From contig JAJRQB010000072.1 in assembly GCA_024280485.1 (NCBI GenBank), positions 1-48,495 on the forward strand: a DNA stretch of 48,495 nucleotides. Reading direction: 5' to 3'. Position 1 is the first letter of the stretch. Every line of letters begins with the position of its first letter. This document shows positions 27,453 through 35,918 of the stretch, piece after piece. The notes beneath the pieces are model-generated. The model saw only the letters and a list, made by a program, of their open reading frames with translations. It did no database searches and was not told where the DNA came from. A program made the position numbers and the translations under genes. Source of the DNA: Deltaproteobacteria bacterium (GTDB lineage Bacteria; Desulfobacterota; Desulfuromonadia; Desulfuromonadales; Geopsychrobacteraceae).

Positions 27453-28262
27453 TCAGCCGCCCGGTCTGACCCCGCGACAGGCGATCAGGGGAGTGTAGGT
27501 AAAGCGTCTGGGGTCGGCAAAGAAGGTCTGGAATTCACTCAGGAATTCGGCATGTCCGCCGGGGTACTCGGCAAAGGGGTAGTCCACCTGACTGGCGGCC
27601 ACGTCCAGCTTTTTGGTCCAGTTGAAACGGTTGATCTCATCCAGTTCACCGAAGATCAGATGATGGGCGGAGAGATCGAGGTCGATCTGCTCAAAATCGA
27701 GATCATAGAGATAGGAATAAAGCTTGCGTCCCATGTAGGGGTCGAAATCACCGCGCTCTTCCAGATAGCCCATCACGCCGGACAGGGCCCTCTCCAGACG
27801 CTCTGGCAGGCTGTAATGGTTCAGGCTGTTGTGGTCGAGATCGACCAGGCAGAGAATCCCGCCCGGTCTGAGCAGGCGGGTGACATTTTTCACCAGCTCG
27901 AAACTCTGCCGCCGGTGGTATTCGAGGACGAAGCGTACCCAGATGAAATCGAACTCTCCCAGATCGTCCAACGGCTGATAAAAATCCCGGCAGACATATT
28001 CAGCCCCGCAGCTGCCGTAGTGGCTTCTGGCATGCTCAACCCGCGCGGCCGAACCATCCAGTCCGACGGCGCTCCCCCCCGGCTGAACCAGCTGCTGCAA
28101 GAAAGATGTGGTCTTACCCGACCCGCAACCCAGATCCAGCACCCGCATCCCCGGCTTGAGCCCGGCCCAGCCGGTCTGTCTGGCCAGAGGTTCGAACGGG
28201 GTTTTCAGATCAAGGCGCAACGCCTCATCCGCACTCTCCATCAGATAGTTATTACTGCTCAT
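27453..28262 (-). CDS. Class I SAM-dependent methyltransferase, substrate unknown
   Basis: 269 residues with motif I VLDLGCGSGKT, acidic motif II VGLDGS, CRDFYQPLDDLGEFDFIWVRFVLEYH (motif III region) and LLRPGGILCLVDLDHNS, a Rossmann methyltransferase of the UbiE/COQ5-like superfamily. The substrate cannot be told. AGGGG lies before the ATG, 7 bases after the rng stop, so it is the last gene of the radical SAM-rng transcript, convergent with the HD-GYP gene. It may belong with the two signalling genes as one block; this is inference from position. Confidence 0.85.
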   Translation of the reverse strand: MSSNNYLMESADEALRLDLKTPFEPLARQTGWAGLKPGMRVLDLGCGSGKTTSFLQQLVQPGGSAVGLDGSAARVEHARSHYGSCGAEYVCRDFYQPLDDLGEFDFIWVRFVLEYHRRQSFELVKNVTRLLRPGGILCLVDLDHNSLNHYSLPERLERALSGVMGYLEERGDFDPYMGRKLYSYLYDLDFEQIDLDLSAHHLIFGELDEINRFNWTKKLDVAASQVDYPFAEYPGGHAEFLSEFQTFFADPRRFTYTPLIACRGVRPGG

Positions 28263-28269
28263 ACCGCCC

Positions 28270-29772
28270 CTAACCTATTGCGATTTCAAACTGCTCAATA
28301 TGGAATCCGGGACGAGAATTAATGATGATATTGCGCCCGGTCCCTTGCTCAATCTCATCTATCCCGGTCCGTTCTTCATCGATAAGAAGACCGGCAATGG
28401 CAGGATGGGCCAACAAGGTAATACGTCCATCAGGTAAATCCTTGAGTTCACGTTGAAGCTCACGAAGGATTTCGTAGATAATCGTCAGATGCCCTTTGAC
28501 GTAACCATTCCCATCACAATAAGAGCAGGGCTCACAGAGGGTGCGTCCGATCGATTCCCGCACCCGCTTACGCGTCATCTCAACCAGACCGAGCTCACTG
28601 ATTTTGAGGATATTGGTTTTATTTTTATCGTTCTTGAGCACTTCTTCAAAGGCAGCATGTACCTTGTCACGATGAGCCTCTTTTTCCATATCGATAAAAT
28701 CGACGATAATCAAACCACCGATATTACGGAGTCGCAACTGAAAGGCAATCTCCTTAAGCGCCTCCAAGTTGGTCTTGAGTATCGTATCTTCAAGATTATG
28801 CTTGCCGACATAGCGACCGGTGTTGACATCGACTGCCACCAAAGCTTCGGTCTGCTCGATGATGATAGAGCCGCCACTTTTGAGCCAGACCTTCTTCCCT
28901 AACGCACGTGAAATTTCAACTTCAAGCCCGAAGGAATCAAAAATCGGTTCATCACCATCATAAAGTTCAATACAGTAATTCAGCTTGGGCATAAAGGTGC
29001 GAATGAAGCGGACGATTTTATTGTATTCATCCTGAGTATCAACAATGATCCGTCGCACATCTTCGGTCAGGATATCACGTAAAACCTTGCTGGTGACATC
29101 AAGGTCTGAATGGATCAAGGCCGGGGCCTTGCGTTCTTCAACACCCGAGCTGATATCCTTCCAGAGTTCGATCAGAAATTCCATATCGGCCCTCAGATCG
29201 GCCTCACTCTTCCCTTCAGAAACAGTCCGAACGATAAATCCGGAGCCTTCGGGCTTCATCGCTTCAACCAGTGCGCGCAACCGTTCACGTTCTTCCTCGT
29301 CATCGATCCGACGTGAAATTCCGACATGATCTACCGTCGGCATATAAACGAGATGTCGGCCTGGCAATGAGATATGAGAGGTGATCCGAGCACCCTTAGT
29401 ACTGATCGGTTCCTTAGAGATCTGCACCAGGATTTCCTGACCCTCCTTTAGCAGATCTTCTATCGGCGGCAGTGGTTGCTCAAGCTCCTCAGCCTGATCG
29501 GTCCCGGAATTATCGCCATCAACATAACGGGCCACCTCATTCATTTCATCAAAAACATCAGCCACATAGAGAAAAGCCGCCTTCTCCAGCCCGATATCGA
29601 CAAAAGCCGCCTGCATCCCCGGCAACACGCGGATGACCCGCCCCTTATAGATATTGCTTACAATCCCCATTTCGCGCTGGCGCTCGATATAGAGTTCGGC
29701 AATATGCCCACCTTCCAACAACGCCACACGAGTTTCGTGTGAGGTTGTGTTGATCACCAGCTCCCTGGTCAT
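28270..29772 (-). CDS. rng: Ribonuclease G (RNase E/G family)
   Basis: Endoribonuclease for rRNA and mRNA processing. 500 residues from the ATG at 29772, chosen because GGAG lies 6 bases upstream (ATG at 29784 is less likely). S1 domain MGIVSNIYKGRVIRVLPGMQAAFVDIG, catalytic ALVAVDVNTGRYVG, and GLIIVDFIDME; the zinc-link motif CEPCSYC is present. No long C-terminal scaffold, hence RNase G rather than E. The neighbourhood with rplU-rpmA is conserved, but here a 5-kb block intervenes. Confidence 0.95.
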   Translation of the reverse strand: MTRELVINTTSHETRVALLEGGHIAELYIERQREMGIVSNIYKGRVIRVLPGMQAAFVDIGLEKAAFLYVADVFDEMNEVARYVDGDNSGTDQAEELEQPLPPIEDLLKEGQEILVQISKEPISTKGARITSHISLPGRHLVYMPTVDHVGISRRIDDEEERERLRALVEAMKPEGSGFIVRTVSEGKSEADLRADMEFLIELWKDISSGVEERKAPALIHSDLDVTSKVLRDILTEDVRRIIVDTQDEYNKIVRFIRTFMPKLNYCIELYDGDEPIFDSFGLEVEISRALGKKVWLKSGGSIIIEQTEALVAVDVNTGRYVGKHNLEDTILKTNLEALKEIAFQLRLRNIGGLIIVDFIDMEKEAHRDKVHAAFEEVLKNDKNKTNILKISELGLVEMTRKRVRESIGRTLCEPCSYCDGNGYVKGHLTIIYEILRELQRELKDLPDGRITLLAHPAIAGLLIDEERTGIDEIEQGTGRNIIINSRPGFHIEQFEIAIG

Positions 29773-29873
29773 GACTGACTCCATTTAAACTAGATATATT
29801 GTGAATTAAGACGATTATTAATTATCAGCAACGCCAGCACGGACCTTGGTTAAACAACCTGCCGCATTGCGCT

Positions 29874-30272
29874 TTATCTATTAAGAATGATCGCGGTTTT
29901 CCTCACGCCAAGTTGGCGTACGGCCTCAACCTCTAGCGAAAACAGGTGGGCAGCAATCCGCAACGGACTCCCCTTGACCAATTTAAGTTCCATTTCGTTT
30001 TCAACTAACTCAATTGCAACAACATCCCCTCTCAGGTCAACCTTCTTCTCCAGGCCCTTTTTGATCTGCACCGCCTCGACCCGTTCACTCGCGAGAAAAT
30101 CAGTAATTTTTCGAGCGAAATCGATGCTGATATCAGGCAGCGGTACACGATAAATACTGGCCGCCACGGATGCAGAAGGAGAAGGAACTCCCGCAGCAGG
30201 AATCTCTGCGGCAATAATGGAAAAGCCTTCGGGCAACTGATCGTTCAAACGCTGAGCAACCTCATCTGCTGC
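29874..30272 (-). pseudogene. 3' part of the radical SAM-DUF2344 gene, downstream of an in-frame TGA
   Basis: Reading on in the same frame past the TGA at 30275-30273 gives AADEVAQRLNDQLPEGF... to a TAA at 29874. The junction fits DUF2344 (TIGR03936) proteins, where the segment ending DIELxEP is followed directly by a xEEVxxRLNxxLPEGF-like segment. No ATG lies near the junction; a TTG at 30248 with GAGG 11 bases upstream could re-initiate and yield 124 residues. So the part is either a separately restarted peptide, a readthrough or selenocysteine-decoded extension, or the remnant of a gene broken by a nonsense mutation. The residual frame is intact, so decay, if any, is recent. Confidence 0.75.
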
Positions 30273-32369
30273 TCAAGGTTCAAAGAGTTCAATATCGACC
30301 AGTTCGGCCTCACTCTCCACCCCCATCGGCAAGGCTTCGAGATAGGAGACCTTCGGGGTTGGATGGAAGCCCTGAGAAAAACGTATCGGCAGTCTGGCAC
30401 GACGCACCGCGCGCTGAAACATCGTCAAATATTCCAAATGTGCAACCATCTTCGCCCGGCCGCGCTTAGCCAGTTTCAGACGGACCCGGAAACGCAGATC
30501 ATTGTCAACTGGTCCCTGCGGGTTGACTGAAGCCAGCGGCAACTGCTGCGGTTGCTGCAGGCGCATCTTCACCACTTCAAAATCGCAGACCCCGCAAGCG
30601 CTACAGTCGCCATCGCGACAGTCGGGCGTCCCAGCCAACTCCAGGGCTTTTTGCCGTTCTTTGACAAAAAAACTCTTCGGCAGACCGCAGTCGATATGAT
30701 CCCATGGCAGGACCTCACCCTCATCGCGCTCACGCAGATACCAGACGGGATCGATTTCAGCATCGATAAAAGCCTGTTGCCATTTGCCAAAGTTGAAATG
30801 CTCACGCCAACCGTCAAATCGGCACCCCGCAGCCAAAGCTGCTTCGAGAACCCGACCCAAACGCCGGTCGCCGCGGGCAAAGACCCCTTCAAGAAATGAG
30901 AGAGAGGCTTCGTGATATTTAAATTTCAACTTTTTTGCGCGCAAACCACCCTTGAGCAGTCCCTGCATACGTAAGATCTCATCGATGCCGAGCTGAGGTT
31001 CCCACTGGAAAGGGGTATGTGGTTTGGGCACGAAGGTCGAAACCGCGACATTGACATCGGCGCCCCCTTCGGTGCCCTTACCGCTACGCTTGACCCGTGC
31101 AGAAAGATCGATGATTGCCTGCAGGTCTTCGTCGGTTTCGGTCGGCAGTCCCATCATATAATAGAGCTTGATCACCCGCCAGCCGAGAGTAAATGCGTTG
31201 GTCGTCGTCTCGAGCAGTTCCTCTTCAGTGATCCCCTTATTGATCAGTTGTCGCATTCGCTCACTGCCGGCCTCAGGGGCCAGAGTGAAACCGGTCTTGC
31301 GAACCTTCTTGATCTCCTCCATCAAGCCTTCAGTCAAGGAGCCAACACGCAGGCTTGGAAAAGAGACAGCGACCCGCTCTTTTGCATATTTAGACATCAA
31401 ACCCTTCAAAAGCGGTTCGATGCAACTGTAGTCTCCGGTCGAGAGTGAAAGGAGCGAGATCTCCTCGTATCCCGAGTTAGTCAAGGCGGTTTCGACCAGT
31501 TCGGCAATCTTCTCCGGGCTACGTTCACGCACCGGACGGTAGATATAACCCGCCTGACAAAAACGACAGCCACGGGTGCAGCCGCGAGCAATCTCCATCG
31601 CGACCCGGTTATGCACCGTCTGCATAAAGGGGACGAGTGGAGCAGTCGGAAAGGGGGCGGTTTCAAGATCCGCCAAAAAACGCCGGCGAACTGTTGCGTA
31701 ACCTTCCTTTAATGGTTTTATTTCGGCAACCCGGCCATCTTCCTTGTAGACAATATCGAAGTAGGATGGGACATAAATCCCCTTAATGCAGGCCAGTTTG
31801 TTCAAAAGTTCTGAACGAGACAAGCCTTCTTTACGTGCGGCGCGCACAGCATTAACCAGCTCAACCAGGGCTTCCTCACCATCGCCGATCAGAGCGCAAT
31901 CGAAAAAATCGGCGAGGGGTTCGGGGTTGAAGGCGCAGGGCCCGCCGACAACAATAAGCGGAGCATCTTCACTTCTATCGGCGCGGCGCAGTGGCAAGCC
32001 AGCCAGTTGCAACATCCCAAGCACGTTGGTGTAGCTGAGCTCGTACTGCAGGGTGAAACCGATAATATCAAAGTCAGCCAACGGCAGCCCGCTCTCCAGA
32101 GAAGAGAGCGGAGCACCATCTCTTTCGAGAAGTTCGGCCATATCGGGCCAGGGGGCATAAACCCTCTCAGCGGAAATGCCTTCTAAATCATTGAGGATAC
32201 GGTAGAGTATCGGAAAACCAAGATAGCTCATCCCGATCTCGTAAACATCGGGGAAAGCCAGGACCATACGTAAATCGACCTGATCTGTACTCTTGCTGCG
32301 GCTGCCCAGTTCACCACCAAGATAGCGGGAGGGACGACTGACTTCAGTCAGCCTCTTAAAATCGCTCAT
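30273..32369 (-). CDS. Radical SAM protein (TIGR03960 type) with truncated DUF2344 domain
   Basis: 698 residues. The N-terminal part resembles the B12-binding-like region of this family (VYEIGMSYLGFPILYRILND). The radical SAM cluster CTRGCRFC is followed by QAGYIYRPVRERSP. A second Cys group, CRDGDCSACGVCD, lies near 600. The DUF2344 domain begins at about 640 (RVRLKLAKRGRAKMVAHLEYL) and is cut at DIELFEP by TGA; the continuation is in the same frame. In Geobacter-type genomes this family neighbours rng, as here. The biochemical role is not established. Confidence 0.88.
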   Translation of the reverse strand: MSDFKRLTEVSRPSRYLGGELGSRSKSTDQVDLRMVLAFPDVYEIGMSYLGFPILYRILNDLEGISAERVYAPWPDMAELLERDGAPLSSLESGLPLADFDIIGFTLQYELSYTNVLGMLQLAGLPLRRADRSEDAPLIVVGGPCAFNPEPLADFFDCALIGDGEEALVELVNAVRAARKEGLSRSELLNKLACIKGIYVPSYFDIVYKEDGRVAEIKPLKEGYATVRRRFLADLETAPFPTAPLVPFMQTVHNRVAMEIARGCTRGCRFCQAGYIYRPVRERSPEKIAELVETALTNSGYEEISLLSLSTGDYSCIEPLLKGLMSKYAKERVAVSFPSLRVGSLTEGLMEEIKKVRKTGFTLAPEAGSERMRQLINKGITEEELLETTTNAFTLGWRVIKLYYMMGLPTETDEDLQAIIDLSARVKRSGKGTEGGADVNVAVSTFVPKPHTPFQWEPQLGIDEILRMQGLLKGGLRAKKLKFKYHEASLSFLEGVFARGDRRLGRVLEAALAAGCRFDGWREHFNFGKWQQAFIDAEIDPVWYLRERDEGEVLPWDHIDCGLPKSFFVKERQKALELAGTPDCRDGDCSACGVCDFEVVKMRLQQPQQLPLASVNPQGPVDNDLRFRVRLKLAKRGRAKMVAHLEYLTMFQRAVRRARLPIRFSQGFHPTPKVSYLEALPMGVESEAELVDIELFEP

Positions 32370-32468
32370 ACTTTAATCTTTATTACCTCTTATTTTTTGA
32401 CGAAAAGGAGGAAATTAACACGTCAAACCTTTGAAAAACAAGGAGAAAAAACAAATCCTGCAAAAGAA

Positions 32469-32771
32469 TCAGACATCCTCGGCACGACCTCCCCAGAGAC
32501 TGTCATGGGCGAACTGCTCACGTAAACGCTCTTCTGGATGCTGCTCGAGAAATTCGCTGCGCGAGCAATTAAACAGATACTCATGGAAATAAGAACGTAA
32601 AATCCGGTAAGACTCGTTGATCCGTTGAATTTTTTCCGGATCGGATCCCGCCCCGGAGTCTGGATGGTAACAGCGGACCAGCTCGCGATAACGCTCTTTG
32701 ACTTGGCGCAAGCTGACCCGCTCGGGAAAACTGAACTCATCAAGCGCAGCACGCAATTCTGAGTATTGCAT
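32469..32771 (-). CDS. Small J-domain (DnaJ-like) protein
   Basis: About 100 residues. VSLRQVKERYRELVRCYHPDSGAGSDPEKIQRINESYRIL is a J domain with the invariant HPD. There is no Gly/Phe-rich or zinc-finger region, so it is not DnaJ itself but a small DnaK partner of unknown client. I chose ATG 32771 (GAGAG 9 bases upstream) over one at 32780. Divergent from radA, with the radical SAM gene about 100 bases downstream. Confidence 0.8.
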   Translation of the reverse strand: MQYSELRAALDEFSFPERVSLRQVKERYRELVRCYHPDSGAGSDPEKIQRINESYRILRSYFHEYLFNCSRSEFLEQHPEERLREQFAHDSLWGGRAEDV

Positions 32772-32938
32772 CGAAATCATCTCTCATGTGGGAAGCCAGA
32801 GCCTGACGGACTATCCAATTGACGAGTATAACCCAATGCTGCAAGCAATTGACAGTTCCCCGGGCAAACCTTAGGATGAGTTTCTTCAGAGTAAAATTAT
32901 AGCTTCCAAACTTCTTGATTTTCGATACAGAGGCGATC

Positions 32939-34291
32939 ATGGCCAGGCAAAAGACCTTCTTCACCTGTCAACAGTGTGGTTTCCAGACCCCGAAATGGCT
33001 CGGAAAATGTCCGGATTGCAACCAGTGGAATACCCTGGCTGAAGAACAGAGTCAGCCACAGCAGGGAGGCCGCGCGCTTCCATCCCCGGGCAAACCGCAG
33101 AAAATGGCGGAAATCACTAGCACTGCCGAGGATCGGGTCAGTTGCGGTATCGCAGAACTCGACCGGACTCTGGGCGGCGGTCTGGTTCCGGGCTCGTTAA
33201 TCCTGGTCGGCGGAGATCCCGGCATCGGCAAGTCTACCTTGCTCCTGCAGGCCATCGATCAACTAGCTAAAACCGGCACTGCCCTCTATGTGACCGCCGA
33301 GGAATCGACCCGCCAGGTCAAACTCCGCGGCGAACGGCTCGGCGCAACTTCTCAAAATCTATACCTGCTCGCCGAGACCTCCCTCGAACAGATTCGCAAA
33401 CGGGTCGCCGAACTCAACCCTGATTATCTGGTCATCGATTCGATCCAGACTATCTTCACTAACAGCATCGAGTCGGCCCCTGGCAGCGTCAGCCAGGTAC
33501 GTGAGTGCGCCGGTCAGCTGATGATACTAGCAAAGGGGGAAGGAATTCCAACCTTTCTGGTCGGCCATGTCACCAAGGATGGTTCGATCGCCGGCCCGCG
33601 GGTGCTGGAGCACATGGTTGACACCGTGCTCTATTTTGAGGGCGACCCCGGCCACCCCTACCGAATTCTACGCGCAGTCAAAAACCGCTTCGGTTCGACC
33701 AACGAGATCGGCGTCTTCGAGATGTGTAGCAACGGCTTGCGCGAGGTCGCCAACCCTTCGGAACTTTTCCTGGCCGAAAGACCGGAAAAGAATGCCGGCA
33801 GTGTCGTCGTTCCCGCCCTGGAGGGCACCCGTCCGATCCTGGTCGAACTCCAGGCACTGGTTTCCAGCAGCAGTTTCGGCACCCCGCAGCGCACAGCAAT
33901 TGGAATCGATCACAAACGGATGGCCCTGCTGGTCGCCATCCTCGACAAAAAAGTCGAGTTACAACTCGCTGGGCAGGATATCTTTGTCAATGTCGCCGGT
34001 GGGGTGCGCCTGGACGAGCCCGCTATCGATCTAGCGACCATCGCTGCCCTGATCAGCAGCCACCTCAACCGCGCAGTTGAGTCGCAGACCGTCATCTTCG
34101 GTGAAGTTGGCCTGACCGGTGAGGTGCGTGCGGTTTCACAACCTGAGCTCAGAATCAAGGAAGCGGCGCGCCTCGGTTTCAATCGCTGTATTTTGCCGCA
34201 GGGAAGCCTGAAGAACATTACGACTCCAAAGGGAATGACACTGGTCGGCATCCGCCATGCCAGCGAACTGTTGGATCTGATCTTCAACTAA
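32939..34291 (+). CDS. radA: DNA repair protein RadA (Sms)
   Basis: RecA-like helicase aiding branch migration in recombination. 450 residues from the ATG at 32939 (GAGG 5 bases upstream). Zinc finger [18 protein letters not shown], Walker [11 protein letters not shown], the [11 protein letters not shown] motif specific to RadA, and a Lon-protease-like C-terminal domain ([17 protein letters not shown]). Complete and typical. moaC follows after 32 bases on the same strand. Confidence 0.97.
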   Translation: MARQKTFFTCQQCGFQTPKWLGKCPDCNQWNTLAEEQSQPQQGGRALPSPGKPQKMAEITSTAEDRVSCGIAELDRTLGGGLVPGSLILVGGDPGIGKSTLLLQAIDQLAKTGTALYVTAEESTRQVKLRGERLGATSQNLYLLAETSLEQIRKRVAELNPDYLVIDSIQTIFTNSIESAPGSVSQVRECAGQLMILAKGEGIPTFLVGHVTKDGSIAGPRVLEHMVDTVLYFEGDPGHPYRILRAVKNRFGSTNEIGVFEMCSNGLREVANPSELFLAERPEKNAGSVVVPALEGTRPILVELQALVSSSSFGTPQRTAIGIDHKRMALLVAILDKKVELQLAGQDIFVNVAGGVRLDEPAIDLATIAALISSHLNRAVESQTVIFGEVGLTGEVRAVSQPELRIKEAARLGFNRCILPQGSLKNITTPKGMTLVGIRHASELLDLIFN

Positions 34292-34323
34292 ACACGCATA
34301 TAATCAATGCAGGGAGCTGTTCA

Positions 34324-34812
34324 ATGAGTGAAAAATTGACCCACTTCGACTCCGAAGGTAAAGCGATCATGGTCGATGTCGGCGACAAGATATCAACCAG
34401 TCGCAAAGCACTGGCATGCGGTGAAATCCAAATGCAACCGACAACCCTCAAACGGATACTGGATCGCAACATAGAAAAAGGGGACGTCTTCGGCATCGCA
34501 CGGATTGCCGGAATTATGGCCGCCAAACAGACCCCCAATTTGATACCTCTTTGCCACCCTTTGGCACTGACCTCTGTCGAACTGGAATTTGTTCCACGCG
34601 CTGAAGATGGTGTTGTCGAGATCGCAGCCACCGCAAAGGTGAACGGTCAGACCGGAATCGAGATGGAAGCACTAACGGCGGTCTCGGTCGCAGCATTGAC
34701 CATATATGACATGTGCAAGGCAATCGACAAATTGATGGTCATTGGCGCGATACGTCTCCAGAAAAAAAGTGGTGGCAAGAGTGGAGAGTTCATTAGGCCT
34801 CAAGACTCCTGA
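34324..34812 (+). CDS. moaC: Cyclic pyranopterin monophosphate synthase MoaC
   Basis: Makes cPMP in molybdenum cofactor synthesis. The 162 residues include [55 protein letters not shown] (active-site residues) and the C-terminal KSGGKSG. AGGGAG lies upstream of the ATG. Partner moa genes are not in the window. It begins shortly after radA, possibly co-transcribed. Confidence 0.97.
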   Translation: MSEKLTHFDSEGKAIMVDVGDKISTSRKALACGEIQMQPTTLKRILDRNIEKGDVFGIARIAGIMAAKQTPNLIPLCHPLALTSVELEFVPRAEDGVVEIAATAKVNGQTGIEMEALTAVSVAALTIYDMCKAIDKLMVIGAIRLQKKSGGKSGEFIRPQDS

Positions 34813-34888
34813 GTCTGCGATTTTACTTGGCACTATCTGTAGTTTTTTGTTAAATTTCATTGATCTATCTAGCGCTAAAGGCTGTTTG

Positions 34889-35404
34889 ATGTCGCAGTTC
34901 AAAATTCGCAAAAAGTTTCTTTTTGCTCTCGGTCTGATAAACCTGTTGTTAGTGACGCTACTGCTTCTGTGTATTATCCAGCAACAGGCCACCGGCAAGA
35001 TCGTTATTCTGGCCGCGATTATACTCCCGGTCTTGGCACTTTTTATCGAAAGCTGGCGTCGACAGATCAGCGTAAATGAAGATTCCATTGTCGCCTGTCG
35101 GCTGTTTCGCACAAAGAGAATCCCTTTTGGCGAAATCACCTCAGTCGATACGGTTAGAATTAGAAGACGTGTCTTTGTCAGCGTTAGTACAGAAGCCGAC
35201 TTCTTGCTCTTTTCAAACAACTACGACCACTTTGACCAACTGATAGAGCGACTACAAGAGCGACTGCCACATGCCGTGATCAGCGATGAGACCAGAGCCT
35301 TGGGGGCTGATCTACCACTAAAAAGCAATGACCTCTTCTCGATCTGGCTGGCGGTCGTGGTGCTTGTGCTAATTATCTATGTCCAACTGGGGGGCGCATT
35401 CTAA
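34889..35404 (+). CDS. Membrane protein with PH-like cytoplasmic segment, unknown function
   Basis: 171 residues from the ATG at 34889 (AAAGG 7 bases upstream; the frame is open to 34742 but overlaps moaC). Two N-terminal membrane segments (about 10-28 and 34-50), then a soluble stretch (about 52-145) with VNEDSIVACRLFRTKRIPFGEITSVDTV, reminiscent of a bacterial PH/DUF304-type domain, and a C-terminal membrane segment (about 152-168). No catalytic motif. Not recognised further. Located between moaC and the second dksA-type gene. Confidence 0.7.
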   Translation: MSQFKIRKKFLFALGLINLLLVTLLLLCIIQQQATGKIVILAAIILPVLALFIESWRRQISVNEDSIVACRLFRTKRIPFGEITSVDTVRIRRRVFVSVSTEADFLLFSNNYDHFDQLIERLQERLPHAVISDETRALGADLPLKSNDLFSIWLAVVVLVLIIYVQLGGAF

Positions 35405-35461
35405 GCCCATTTCGGGTTATAGTTGTCAACATCGTCAAATCGGTTTTGCGAGGCACTAATT

Positions 35462-35842
35462 ATGAATAAAAAAATGAACAAAAAAATGAATAAAAAACAG
35501 TTATCAGAATTCCGTACCCTGCTGCAGTCACAGATGAGCGAACTGCTGGAGGATGCCGGAAAAACCGTTTCTGATATGACCGAAGATAATATCAACTTCC
35601 CGGACCCTACCGACCGGGCAAGCCTCGAATCCGGTCGCAATTTCGAACTGCGCATCCGTGATCGTGAACGAAAACTGATCAACAAGATTCGTGAAGCGCT
35701 CGAGCGCATCGATGATGAATCTTTTGGACAGTGCGAAAGCTGCGAAGAGCAGATCGGCACCGAGCGTTTGCGTGCCCGTCCCGTCACCACCTTATGCATC
35801 GACTGTAAAACTGAACAAGAGCGGCAGGAGAAAATCGGCTGA
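35462..35842 (+). CDS. DksA/TraR-family zinc-finger protein (second copy)
   Basis: 126 residues from the ATG at 35462 (GAGG 8 bases upstream). The coiled coil (QLSEFRTLLQSQMSELLEDAGKTV) with DPTDRASLE near the tip, and a C4 zinc finger CESCEEQIG...CIDC, resemble DksA more than the copy at 16322 does. The N-terminus MNKKMNKKMNKK comes from a tandem 12-base repeat and gives three in-frame ATGs, so the exact start is uncertain. It precedes the GAF kinase by 76 bases. Predicted role: RNA polymerase secondary-channel regulator. Confidence 0.88.
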   Translation: MNKKMNKKMNKKQLSEFRTLLQSQMSELLEDAGKTVSDMTEDNINFPDPTDRASLESGRNFELRIRDRERKLINKIREALERIDDESFGQCESCEEQIGTERLRARPVTTLCIDCKTEQERQEKIG

Positions 35843-35918
35843 CCTGCAACCCACCTCCCATCGATTTCCTCACGGTCGAAGCAGTAAATTGCGGCCGCGC
35901 ATCAGGCGATGACAGCTC

